From positions 108,835-172,834 of the forward strand of contig NZ_JAQTNN010000006.1 in assembly GCF_028713855.1 (NCBI RefSeq): 64,000 nucleotides of DNA. The letters run 5' to 3'. The position numbers and the translations under genes were made by a program. Shown one piece after another: positions 28,852 to 37,828 of this stretch (the stretch's first letter is position 1; every line of letters begins with the position of its first letter). Under the pieces are notes generated by a model. It searched no databases. It was not told the origin of the DNA and saw only the letters and a list, made by a program, of their open reading frames with translations. The DNA is from Sulfuricurvum sp. (GTDB lineage: Bacteria; Campylobacterota; Campylobacteria; Campylobacterales; Sulfurimonadaceae).

Positions 28852-30888
28852 TCAGAATGTCACTTTTAACGTACCGAAAACAATCCGCCCCGGAGAAACA
28901 TAGTATTCGGTATAGCTTTTATCAAATAGATCATCGACAGAAACGCTCGCTTCAACATTGCTTCCGAATTTGCGAGAAAGTTTTAGATCCAACGTCGTAT
29001 AACTCTCATATTCAGCCGTATTAGCATCATTGCTGTAGCGATCACCGACATATCGTGCAGAAATTTTGCTATCTACCAGATTCGGGTTTGCGTACAACAG
29101 ACTGAGTGTCCCTTTATGCTTTGGAACTTCAATCAGATATTTACCCTCCAGCGCTATATTTTCTGTATACTCTTCAATCTTGGAGATGTTATAGGTATAG
29201 TTCGCAAGCACATGGAGTTGCTCAGAAATCGGATAAGATGCATCAACTTCAAGTCCCTGTATTTTTACTTTCCCGACATTCGTTTTGGTTTGTGCGGCTG
29301 TGTATCCTCCGCTCGGTGCAGTAGTGATGTAATAGAAAAAATCTTTGGCATCATTTTGATACGCTGTTAAACTAATTTTTCCGTCATTTAAAATCGTTTG
29401 ATCCACCCCTACTTCGTAGGAGACAACACTTTCTGGTTTTAGATCGGGGTTTCCGTACCAAATTTTCGATCCGGATACAAACGTATTGTATAAATCTGAT
29501 AGGGTAGGGGCTCGATAAGCACTACCCGCAGAAACTCGGAAGGATGTATTATCATTTAAATGGTATACCGCACCGATTTTTGGGCTAAACCCGTTGGTCG
29601 ATGTCCTGTCATAATACGTATCCGTTGTAGCCAAAGAGCTGTCATACCCATGACCGTCATAATTCGTCCATGAATCGTATCTTCCCCCTAGATTGATGAT
29701 CCAGTCTTGCCCTAAAAATATCTCATCTTGGAAAAAAAGACCTAGGTACTTTTGCTTTCCTTCAACTTTGATATTTTTTCCGCTCCCGTCAATATAATGG
29801 TTAAACCGATCGATACTCCCCTGACGAAAATCAACACCGGTGACAAACGTACTGGTTCCGAATAAAGGATCATCCGTATAGGGTGCCGTCCATTGAATCA
29901 TCCCTCCTCGATCAATATTGGTACTGGAACTCTCATATTGAACAGCCGTTTTAGCCGTATTGGCAGAGTCATAGTCGCTGTATTCATCTTTGATAAAGGC
30001 TTTTACCATTAACTCGGTTTCATTACCGAATGTTTTCGTATAACCGGTCGTATACGTTTTTTGTTCCTGAGTATAAGGGTTAAACTCATTGATAGGAAGT
30101 GTCCCCGTTGTCTGATTATCATAATACGATCCCGAAAGAAATACCGAAGATCTCTTATCCAAATCATACGTTACTTTACCGTTGAGATTATTTCGCTCCG
30201 TCCCTTTGTCACGTGTATATGATTTAGTATTTACAGAAGTTTCAGGATTATAGCCATCACTGGTTGTTCTATCTCCAGAGAGAACATACCCTACTTTGCC
30301 CACTTTTCCCATCGTTGAAAGCGAGGCAATTTTAGTATTCATACTCCCATAACTGAGTGTTACATCACTTTTGGATTCGCTGGTTGGATTTTTTGTAATG
30401 ATATTAATAACCCCACCCATAGCACCCGAACCATACAATGCCGATGTTGCCCCTTTTACTATTTCAATTCTTTGGATCGTTGAGACAGGGATTCTATTCC
30501 ATTCAATATCTCCACCATAAAGATCATTCATCGGTACACCGTCTATAAGCAGTAATACGCGTCCCTCAGTCGTCCCCCCGAATCCACGCATAACTACCTT
30601 GTTAGACGTTCCGCTCGTCACTGCACCCATGCTGTGCTTTAAATCCAGACCAGACACTTCTTTGAGCAATTCATCCGCACTTTGGGCAACAGAGTTCTTG
30701 ATCTCTTGTTGTGTAATTACTTCTATACTCGCAGGGACATCGATAACTTTACGTTCCGTACGCGTTGCTGTAACCGACACATCTCCTAAATCAACAACTT
30801 CACTCGCATAGGCACTACTGCAAATTATAATCGCTGCCATTGATAACTTAATTGGATTCATTAATATCCTTGTATTAAAAAAATTCAA
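28852..30888 (-). CDS. TonB-dependent receptor (BtuB/CirA-like)
   Basis: TonB box region VVDLGDVSVTATRTERKVIDVPASIEVIT; VLLLIDGVPMNDLYGGDIEWNRIPVSTIQRIEIVKGATSALYGSGAMGGVINIITK; C-terminal FGTLKVTF. Confidence 0.95.
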   Translation of the reverse strand: MNFFNTRILMNPIKLSMAAIIICSSAYASEVVDLGDVSVTATRTERKVIDVPASIEVITQQEIKNSVAQSADELLKEVSGLDLKHSMGAVTSGTSNKVVMRGFGGTTEGRVLLLIDGVPMNDLYGGDIEWNRIPVSTIQRIEIVKGATSALYGSGAMGGVINIITKNPTSESKSDVTLSYGSMNTKIASLSTMGKVGKVGYVLSGDRTTSDGYNPETSVNTKSYTRDKGTERNNLNGKVTYDLDKRSSVFLSGSYYDNQTTGTLPINEFNPYTQEQKTYTTGYTKTFGNETELMVKAFIKDEYSDYDSANTAKTAVQYESSSTNIDRGGMIQWTAPYTDDPLFGTSTFVTGVDFRQGSIDRFNHYIDGSGKNIKVEGKQKYLGLFFQDEIFLGQDWIINLGGRYDSWTNYDGHGYDSSLATTDTYYDRTSTNGFSPKIGAVYHLNDNTSFRVSAGSAYRAPTLSDLYNTFVSGSKIWYGNPDLKPESVVSYEVGVDQTILNDGKISLTAYQNDAKDFFYYITTAPSGGYTAAQTKTNVGKVKIQGLEVDASYPISEQLHVLANYTYNISKIEEYTENIALEGKYLIEVPKHKGTLSLLYANPNLVDSKISARYVGDRYSNDANTAEYESYTTLDLKLSRKFGSNVEASVSVDDLFDKSYTEYYVSPGRIVFGTLKVTF

Positions 30889-30902
30889 GAATTATTTCAA
30901 AG

Positions 30903-30956
30903 AAGTGTTACATTAGTGTTAACTTAAATTAACTACTTAACACTAATGTAACACTT
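30903..30956. promoter_or_regulatory. Operator-like perfect inverted repeat between divergent TBDT operons
   Basis: AAGTGTTACATTAGTGTTAA (30903-30922) and TTAACACTAATGTAACACTT (30937-30956) are exact reverse complements; each arm contains two TAACACT half sites 11 bp apart. Confidence 0.8.
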
Positions 30957-31003
30957 TTATTTCATAATCGCACTCTTAATAGCACAAAACTTAAGGAAAT
31001 GCG

Positions 31004-33204
31004 ATGTCCAAACCCCGCCGAATCTCTCACAGTATCCTACTGTCAACACTCCTTGCAACAACGTGTTTTGCAAGTGAAGACCTCGGAATCATCGGTATTG
31101 ATTCCACCACAATCGATGATCGGTTTCACTCTTCTCGAACCGAAGTATCACCTACTGCTACCATTGACGGTCAAAAGGTAGATGATGCCCACGTTGAAAA
31201 TATTCAACAGGTTTTGCAAAGTATTCCGGGGATGACAACCGAGGTAACCTCGGGAGACAGTATCAAAATCCATATTCGAGGAGTTGAAAATCAACGCTAT
31301 ATGGGAGAAAAACCTGGGGTTGCCGTTGTCATTGACGGAGTTCCGGTATTTGAGCGAACCGGATCAGTCAACATAGATCTCGATGATATCGCCTCTATCA
31401 AAGTAATCAAAGGGGGAGCTTCGTATCTCTTCGGGGATGACGCGCTTGCCGGAGCCGTCATCATCACGACTAAAAAGGGGACGGCAAACAAATCGACAAT
31501 TTCTACCGAGATAGGGAGTTTTGGATATCACAAACTCTTAGCCGAAACTTCCCTTTCCAAAGATTCCTACAATGCACGCATTCAGGCAAGTGAGAGAAAA
31601 AGCGACGGATATTGGGCTAATTCAGGATATACGGCGCAATACGTAGACGGTAAAATACAATATTACATTGACGACTCCAGTGACCTTACCTTCGGCGCTG
31701 AAGCTTCAAAGCGCAAAAAAGACTCCCACGGAACGGTTGGCGGTGTTATCCAAGCACTTAACGATCCCAAAAGTATCTCGACAGGAACCGATGGCGGGGG
31801 TCGTGATTATGCTAGGATGTTCGATGTCGATCTACTGAAACTCTATTTAACGTACAGCAAAGATTTTGGTAACAACTCCAATCTTCTCATTAATGCATAC
31901 CAATACGGTGACGATACGACCTTTGATTCAGGGCCCCAAAAATACAGTTCGACCGGAGCGGTTGTTATCGCAGATGATGCTTACACCACACTCAATGATT
32001 ACCACCAGATTCAACGGGGATTAAAAAGCGAATACCGCAGTTCAGGAGACTATCTCGCTTATCTTCTCGGTGCGGATCTGCGCAACAATACTTATAAAAA
32101 CAAAACGTCGTATTTGGTCGATTTCAAAACCAGTGCATTCTCTCCTACCATCTACCATGCAGGTACTATTACAGGGGATAACAAAACAACAGAAGCGGTT
32201 TATGCTCCCTATGCAGAGATCAAAGTCCCTCTAGGCGAGGCAACTACGCTGACCCTTAACGGACGTTATGACAACATCCAGCTCGACTATACCAATTACT
32301 TAAACCCTGGTGACCTCCAAAAAGATTTTAATGTCTACTCTCACCGTATCGGTGTGTCACATAACCTTACCCCGAATACGACCCTCTTTATGAGCCGTTC
32401 GACCGGATTTCGCGCCCCATCCATCGATCAGCTCTTCAACGGAACCATCACCCCGTCTTCTAAAGTGCAAAGCAACCCTGATTTGAAACCCGAGCAATCG
32501 GTCGATTACGATTTGGGAATAAGAGGAACTATTCCAACTGTCGATAATACATTAACCTACGAAGCCACCCTCTTTTGGCTCGATCGTAAAAACTATATCA
32601 TGTCCTCTATCGGACAATATGCTGCAGCTACGACAACCCATCCTGAACAGTACGAAAATATCGGCGGAATGCGTAGCAAAGGGGTAGAACTCTCTCTCTC
32701 AAAAGCGATGCCAAAAAAACTTTCTCCTTTGATCTCGCCTATACCTATCTCGATTCCTACTTTACACAGTATGAAAATTTTTACCTCGGGCTTGGGAGTC
32801 CGTATGCTCCGGGCTTTACGCAGGTACATTACAACCTGACCGGAAATGAAATTCCACGTACCTCACGCCATACTTTAAACCTGACCGGCAATATCAATGT
32901 TTCACCTCAAACACTTATCTCTACCGAACTGACCGCGAGATCAAACTACTACGCCGATGAGCTCAATCAGCTCAAAATGCCGGGTTATAGCGTCGTTAAT
33001 CTTTTGGTAAATCACACTGAAAAGTACAACGGTTACAAAGTCGATATGTTTGCCCGTGTCAATAACTTTTTTGACAAATACTATTACAACACCGTCCGAA
33101 GCAGCGGCGATCGTGACTACAACCACATCTACGATCAAGAAGACCTCTCTATCACCGTCAATCAAGGTCGTGAATTTACTGTGGGCTTGTCCGTCAAATT
33201 TTAA
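31004..33204 (+). pseudogene. TonB-dependent receptor with internal frameshift (reading frame changes near 32690-32720)
   Basis: N-terminal plug and barrel in frame to about 32700 (annotated ORF 31004-32839); frame shifted by one continues as SDAKKTFSFDLAYTYLDSYFTQYENF...NNFFDKYYYNTV...GREFTVGLSVKF to stop at 33204. Confidence 0.85.
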
Positions 33205-33213
33205 AGGGATCTC

Positions 33214-34032
33214 ATGAAAAAAATACTATTGCCACTCCTGTTCACCGCTACCCTTTGGGGATACGGGGACGGAGTTATTTATTGGGCTCCACATGTTTCT
33301 CATGGAGGTGAGCATTCTCATGGTAAACACGGGGGACACGGTATGGGCGAAGCCACTATGCTTCATGCCATGAATTGTGATGGGAATAGCTCTGTTATTC
33401 TGATCAAACCAGATTTGTCCAAAGAAGATCTGAACCTCAGCGACACGACGCTCAATCTCCCTAAAACCTCTGTTGGCGGTTATTATGCCCTCGTCCTCAA
33501 TCGCCACACCGATAACCAAGTCGATAGTGCTATCCGTTACCTATCCCAACAAGGGCGTCCGAGCAAAGTCTCTCCGACAAAACTGACCGCACTCCCTAAA
33601 ACAGATTTGGAGATTGTCCCTAATCCATTGCACCGCGAACATGATCGCTATACCGCATCCAAAAAATATCGATTTCTCTTAACGTTTCAGGGCAAACCGC
33701 TCTCCAATACACCGATCACTCTGGAAACGAAAAATGCCTCTGTTGTGAACTATACCACCGATGAAACAGGCGCAGTGACGATCACTTTTCCGAACGATTT
33801 TAAAGAGGTATCAAGTGTTAAAGAAGAAAACAAGCCTTCCGAATTTCTCCTCAAAACCCGCTACCAAGATGGAGAGTTAGTCTATGTTACTACCCTCTCA
33901 ATGCCCTATTCGCTCAACCCGAATGATTACTGGCAATCCCAAAAGTACGGTGCAGGTGCCGTATTTATCGGTTTCCTAGGGGGATTGCTCCTCTATCGCC
34001 GCAGCAAAAAAACAGGAGTATCCCGTGGATAA
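33214..34032 (+). CDS. His-rich exported anchored protein, DUF4198-like
   Basis: Signal peptide; APHVSHGGEHSHGKHGGHGMGEATMLHAMNC His-rich segment; Ig-like domain; C-terminal TM. Confidence 0.75.
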   Translation: MKKILLPLLFTATLWGYGDGVIYWAPHVSHGGEHSHGKHGGHGMGEATMLHAMNCDGNSSVILIKPDLSKEDLNLSDTTLNLPKTSVGGYYALVLNRHTDNQVDSAIRYLSQQGRPSKVSPTKLTALPKTDLEIVPNPLHREHDRYTASKKYRFLLTFQGKPLSNTPITLETKNASVVNYTTDETGAVTITFPNDFKEVSSVKEENKPSEFLLKTRYQDGELVYVTTLSMPYSLNPNDYWQSQKYGAGAVFIGFLGGLLLYRRSKKTGVSRG

Positions 34033-35026
34033 ACTATTGACCGTGACCGCCCTTCGACGGATTGTTCAACTTACCGCATTTGTTTTTTTCGTCTACGGTG
34101 CGATGATTTTTACCACGTTCTATACCGGAGACAAACTGACCCAAAGTCTCCCTGCTCTCTCATGTGCGTATGACATGAAAGGGGGAGACTTCTGTACTCT
34201 CATCCCATTACAGCATCAGATGGATCACCGCGTATCAAGCATTTTCACCCAAGGCGAAAAAGTGTTGCCGGCACTCATGGGAACCCTCATCACCCTCGGA
34301 ACCGTCGCCGTTCTCATCCTCATCCTCAACAAAGCGTTTTGCGGTTGGCTCTGTCCGCTCGGATTTTTTCAGGACGTTTTCACGATGATCGGAACCAAGC
34401 TGGGACTTATCCAACTCGGAAGCCTTTCACGTGAAACAGTGAATAAAATCCGCCCGATCAAATGGTTTGTCTTCCTCTTTTTAGTGTTGATTCTCCCTCT
34501 TTTAACGGGGATCGGCTTTCTAGGGCACGAATGGGGCAATCCTTACTGCTCTATCTGCCCTAGCCGTATTATGACGACAACCATAACCGGAGACATGTCA
34601 CAGGTTTATATCTCTCAGGCTAACTGGGGATATTTTGCCCTCTCCCTCATCGCCGATCTGATGTTCGGTTTGATGGTTGCCCTTGCCCTCTTCGTCCGTC
34701 AACCGTTTTGCCGTATCTGTCCTATGCTGCCGATGCAAACCTTGTTTAAAAAAATCGGCTTGTTACGCCTCGTCAAAAATGGCGATTCACACTGCGAATC
34801 GTGCGGTAACTGCGTCAAAGCATGCCCTATGGATATTTATGAGATTCAAGACCAAGCCGAAAACAAAAATATCACCCACGCGGATTGTACCCTCTGCGGA
34901 CGATGTGTCGAATTTTGTCCGCATGATGGAATAATGAATTTCAAATACGGTCCGTTTACCATCCTCTCTTCTTCCAAAGAAGGGTTTAAAAAACGAACTA
35001 AAATAGACAAATGGTGGAAAGCATAA
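34025..35026 (+). CDS. NapH/NosR-C-terminal-like membrane 4Fe-4S polyferredoxin
   Basis: FCGWLCPLGFFQDVF, CSICPSRIM, PFCRICPMLPMQ, CESCGNCVKACPMDI, CTLCGRCVEFCPHDG. Confidence 0.93.
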   Translation: MDKLLTVTALRRIVQLTAFVFFVYGAMIFTTFYTGDKLTQSLPALSCAYDMKGGDFCTLIPLQHQMDHRVSSIFTQGEKVLPALMGTLITLGTVAVLILILNKAFCGWLCPLGFFQDVFTMIGTKLGLIQLGSLSRETVNKIRPIKWFVFLFLVLILPLLTGIGFLGHEWGNPYCSICPSRIMTTTITGDMSQVYISQANWGYFALSLIADLMFGLMVALALFVRQPFCRICPMLPMQTLFKKIGLLRLVKNGDSHCESCGNCVKACPMDIYEIQDQAENKNITHADCTLCGRCVEFCPHDGIMNFKYGPFTILSSSKEGFKKRTKIDKWWKA

Positions 35027-35030
35027 ATCG

Positions 35031-35678
35031 ATGGAAATGATGACTCTCCTTTCCCTTTTTATTGTCGCCCTCTCCTATGGGGCAACCGCTTGTATGCTCA
35101 CCTGCATGCCGTTGCTCTCACCGATTCTTTTGGCAAACAGCGCAACACGGCAGCAAAGCTTGAAAGTTCTCCTCCCGATCAGTCTGGGACGGATCAGCGG
35201 CTATATTTTCCTCTCCCTCATCGCCTATCTCGGTGCAAGCATGATTAAAACACTCATAAGCGACACGACGTTGATGGGGTATCTCCTCGGCAGTGTTACC
35301 CTTATCCTCGCCTGGCGCTTGTGGTTTTCGCTGAGAGATTCGGCGTCTTGTTGCAACACTTCACCCGATGCACCGCAAGGCAACATAGCCCTATTTATGG
35401 CGGGAATGTTCCTCTCTATGTCGATATGCGCACCGGTTGTCACCATGATGACGCTCAGCGCCACAACTACTTCTATCGGATGGGCGATTGCTTATGGATT
35501 AGCCTTTGGGTTGGGTGCGACACTGTTGTGGTTTCTCTTTTTTTCAGTGGTTCTTACTCAGGTACTCAAAGAGAGTCTGAAACATCTCTCACACTATCGA
35601 AATGTTTTACAACACTTAGCTCCCCTTCTCCTCGCAGGGGTCGGCATTGCAATTTTTAAAGGATGGATACACTTATGA
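35031..35678 (+). CDS. DsbD_2/TauE-SafE-like (UreH-like) membrane protein
   Basis: Six-TM pattern; ACMLTCMPLLSPILLA and MSICAPVVTMM Cys/Pro motifs. Confidence 0.75.
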   Translation: MEMMTLLSLFIVALSYGATACMLTCMPLLSPILLANSATRQQSLKVLLPISLGRISGYIFLSLIAYLGASMIKTLISDTTLMGYLLGSVTLILAWRLWFSLRDSASCCNTSPDAPQGNIALFMAGMFLSMSICAPVVTMMTLSATTTSIGWAIAYGLAFGLGATLLWFLFFSVVLTQVLKESLKHLSHYRNVLQHLAPLLLAGVGIAIFKGWIHL

Positions 35679-36358
35679 TGACAACAGCACGCAAATCGTT
35701 TCTCCTCTCACTCATGTTTCATTCCCTAATGGGATCATTGGCTTTTATGGTCTTGGTACAGATGCGTACTCCCCCACCCATGCTGAAAATTCAGCTTCAA
35801 CATATGACGCTTGTCTCCCTATCCGATTCAAAACCTATTCCGAAGCGAGCGGAAATTTCCGAACCGACACCCGCAATCACACCGCCACAACCAACCCCGA
35901 TAAAACCGTTGGTTACACAGCCGATTGTTCCCACAAAAGCCATCAATCCACAACCGATTGCCCCATCCGTTCAAGCCGCACCGACTACTCTAGCGACTCC
36001 GACACCTATCGTCACAACCGCTCCAGTAGCAGACGTTACCCCTCCCCCTAAAGCAAAAATCAATACCGCCTCTGAACTGCAATCGTTTAAGGCCTCTTTA
36101 CGAACCAAGATCAAACAAAATCTCCGTTATCCCTCAGCCGCACGACGCAGAGGGATGGAAGGGGAAGTATCGGTTCGGTTTACCGTATTTGCGGATGGTT
36201 CGATTCGTGAGATAGCAGTTCGACAGGGAGAAGATATTTTTCACAATGCGGCAAAAGCGGCAGTCGCTTCAAGCTCAGGGATTGATGTTCCTAAAAGTCT
36301 CACAGAATCTTTACCGATGGAGATGGATCTAATCTTGGAATTTAAACTAAACAGCTGA
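35663..36358 (+). CDS. TonB-family energy transducer
   Basis: N-terminal TM, Pro-rich linker, C-terminal IKQNLRYPSAARRRGMEGEVSVRFTVFADGSIREIAVRQGEDIFHNAAKAAV. Confidence 0.92.
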   Translation: MDTLMMTTARKSFLLSLMFHSLMGSLAFMVLVQMRTPPPMLKIQLQHMTLVSLSDSKPIPKRAEISEPTPAITPPQPTPIKPLVTQPIVPTKAINPQPIAPSVQAAPTTLATPTPIVTTAPVADVTPPPKAKINTASELQSFKASLRTKIKQNLRYPSAARRRGMEGEVSVRFTVFADGSIREIAVRQGEDIFHNAAKAAVASSSGIDVPKSLTESLPMEMDLILEFKLNS

Positions 36359-36428
36359 AGTTCAAAGCAAATCTTATTTGAGATTATGATACGATAAAAG
36401 CAATTTAAAAAGATTCAGTCATTGAGGA

Positions 36429-37427
36429 TTGTATGTGTATCTTAGATTTTTAGCCCTCTATCTCGTAGTTTTAACCTCATCGGTCCATGCAGCCCCATAC
36501 GAATTCGGTCATGGATTTAATCTCCATGATTCTTTGACGGCAGGCGGCTATATCTCCACTGAGTTTGCATCCGATCAACAAGTTGACACCGTTACTATTG
36601 ATGATGTCGCCGTTATGGCATACGGTAATATCGGGTCCAATTTTTCATATTTGGCTGAACTCGAAGCGATCGGTTTTTATCATAAAAATATTACCGACGG
36701 TGATGAAGGAGGGAGTCAAAAATTTCATATTGAACGTTTATACGGGGATATCTGGTTATCCGACACCTTTAATTTTCGTTTGGGAAAACAAATAGCTCCG
36801 ATAGGATATTGGAATCTTGAACCGATTAATGTCTTACGAGACACCACATCCAATCCTCTTTACAGTACTATTTTATTCCCAAAATTTTTGACCGGTATCG
36901 ACATGAACGGCTACCTGCCTCAAAGCGGTACAACCCGTTATCATCTCTTCGGCCAAGCAACCCACGATATGGATGAGGAGTATATTAATATTCCCAACAC
37001 CCATTTTTACGGATTATCACTCGAGCATGAGCTCTCCATGGAGACGAGTTTCGGGGGAAGCATCGGGGAATTTATCGCATTAAAATCGGATGAAAAAACG
37101 CAGTTTTTGCAAGGAAATGCAAAATACGATAACGGTTCTCTCCTGCTAAGCGCCGAAGCCATCGCAGCTAAAACCAACTATCAAAATTCAAAAAGCGACG
37201 TTACCCTCAGCGGATATCTTCAAAGCGTCTACCATTTTTCAAACGAGCACGCTATCGTAGGGCGTTACGAGTATTACGATGATCAGCATCGCGACTATCG
37301 AGACCACATTGGCATTTTCGGCTACAGCTACCGTCCCATCTATCCTATCTCTATCAAAGGGGAATATCAGTGGCATTCTCAAGAGAATGAAAACCGCACT
37401 TTACTCTCCTTTTCGGTCTTGTTTTGA
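36429..37427 (+). CDS. Porin-like outer membrane beta-barrel
   Basis: Signal peptide; alternating strands, IWLSDTFNFRLGKQIAPIGYWNLEPINVLRDTTSNPLY; aromatic C-terminus LLSFSVLF. Confidence 0.75.
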   Translation: MYVYLRFLALYLVVLTSSVHAAPYEFGHGFNLHDSLTAGGYISTEFASDQQVDTVTIDDVAVMAYGNIGSNFSYLAELEAIGFYHKNITDGDEGGSQKFHIERLYGDIWLSDTFNFRLGKQIAPIGYWNLEPINVLRDTTSNPLYSTILFPKFLTGIDMNGYLPQSGTTRYHLFGQATHDMDEEYINIPNTHFYGLSLEHELSMETSFGGSIGEFIALKSDEKTQFLQGNAKYDNGSLLLSAEAIAAKTNYQNSKSDVTLSGYLQSVYHFSNEHAIVGRYEYYDDQHRDYRDHIGIFGYSYRPIYPISIKGEYQWHSQENENRTLLSFSVLF

Positions 37428-37828
37428 TGAAAAAATTTATACTGATTTGCTTGCTTTTCGAAAGTTTCAACGCATCTGAATTCAGTATCGTGGTCTCTAA
37501 AAAAGTCACCCTTTCGGAAATCACACCCCAGCAAATACGGGATATTTTTTTGATGAAACGCCATGCCATCGGAAATCAAAAAATCATTCCCGTTAATCTG
37601 CTCGGGCAAGATATCTCCCGTGTCACCTTTGAAAATGAAATTTTAAAAATGGATCGCGACCATTTAAATACCTATTGGGTAAAACAACATTTCCAAGGGA
37701 TCACCCCTCCGATTACCCAACCTTCTCACGAGTCCATCAAAGCATTTGTTCAAAATGTCGAAGGAGCCATCAGCTATATCCCTTCAGCCATGGTTGATTC
37801 GAATGTAAAGGTTATTTATGAGTTTTAA
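37424..37828 (+). CDS. PstS-like periplasmic phosphate-binding-domain protein
   Basis: Signal peptide; SEITPQQIRDIFLMKRHAIGNQKIIPVNLLGQD...VEGAISYIPSAMV. Confidence 0.8.
   Translation: MMKKFILICLLFESFNASEFSIVVSKKVTLSEITPQQIRDIFLMKRHAIGNQKIIPVNLLGQDISRVTFENEILKMDRDHLNTYWVKQHFQGITPPITQPSHESIKAFVQNVEGAISYIPSAMVDSNVKVIYEF

Noticed and set aside
32977-33204. 75-aa separate CDS
   Set aside because: It is the C-terminal barrel end of the frameshifted TBDT starting at 31004, not an independent gene.
35647-36051. 134-aa ORF overlapping tonB
   Set aside because: Out-of-frame reading of the Pro-rich tonB linker (Thr/Ser/Arg-rich nonsense).
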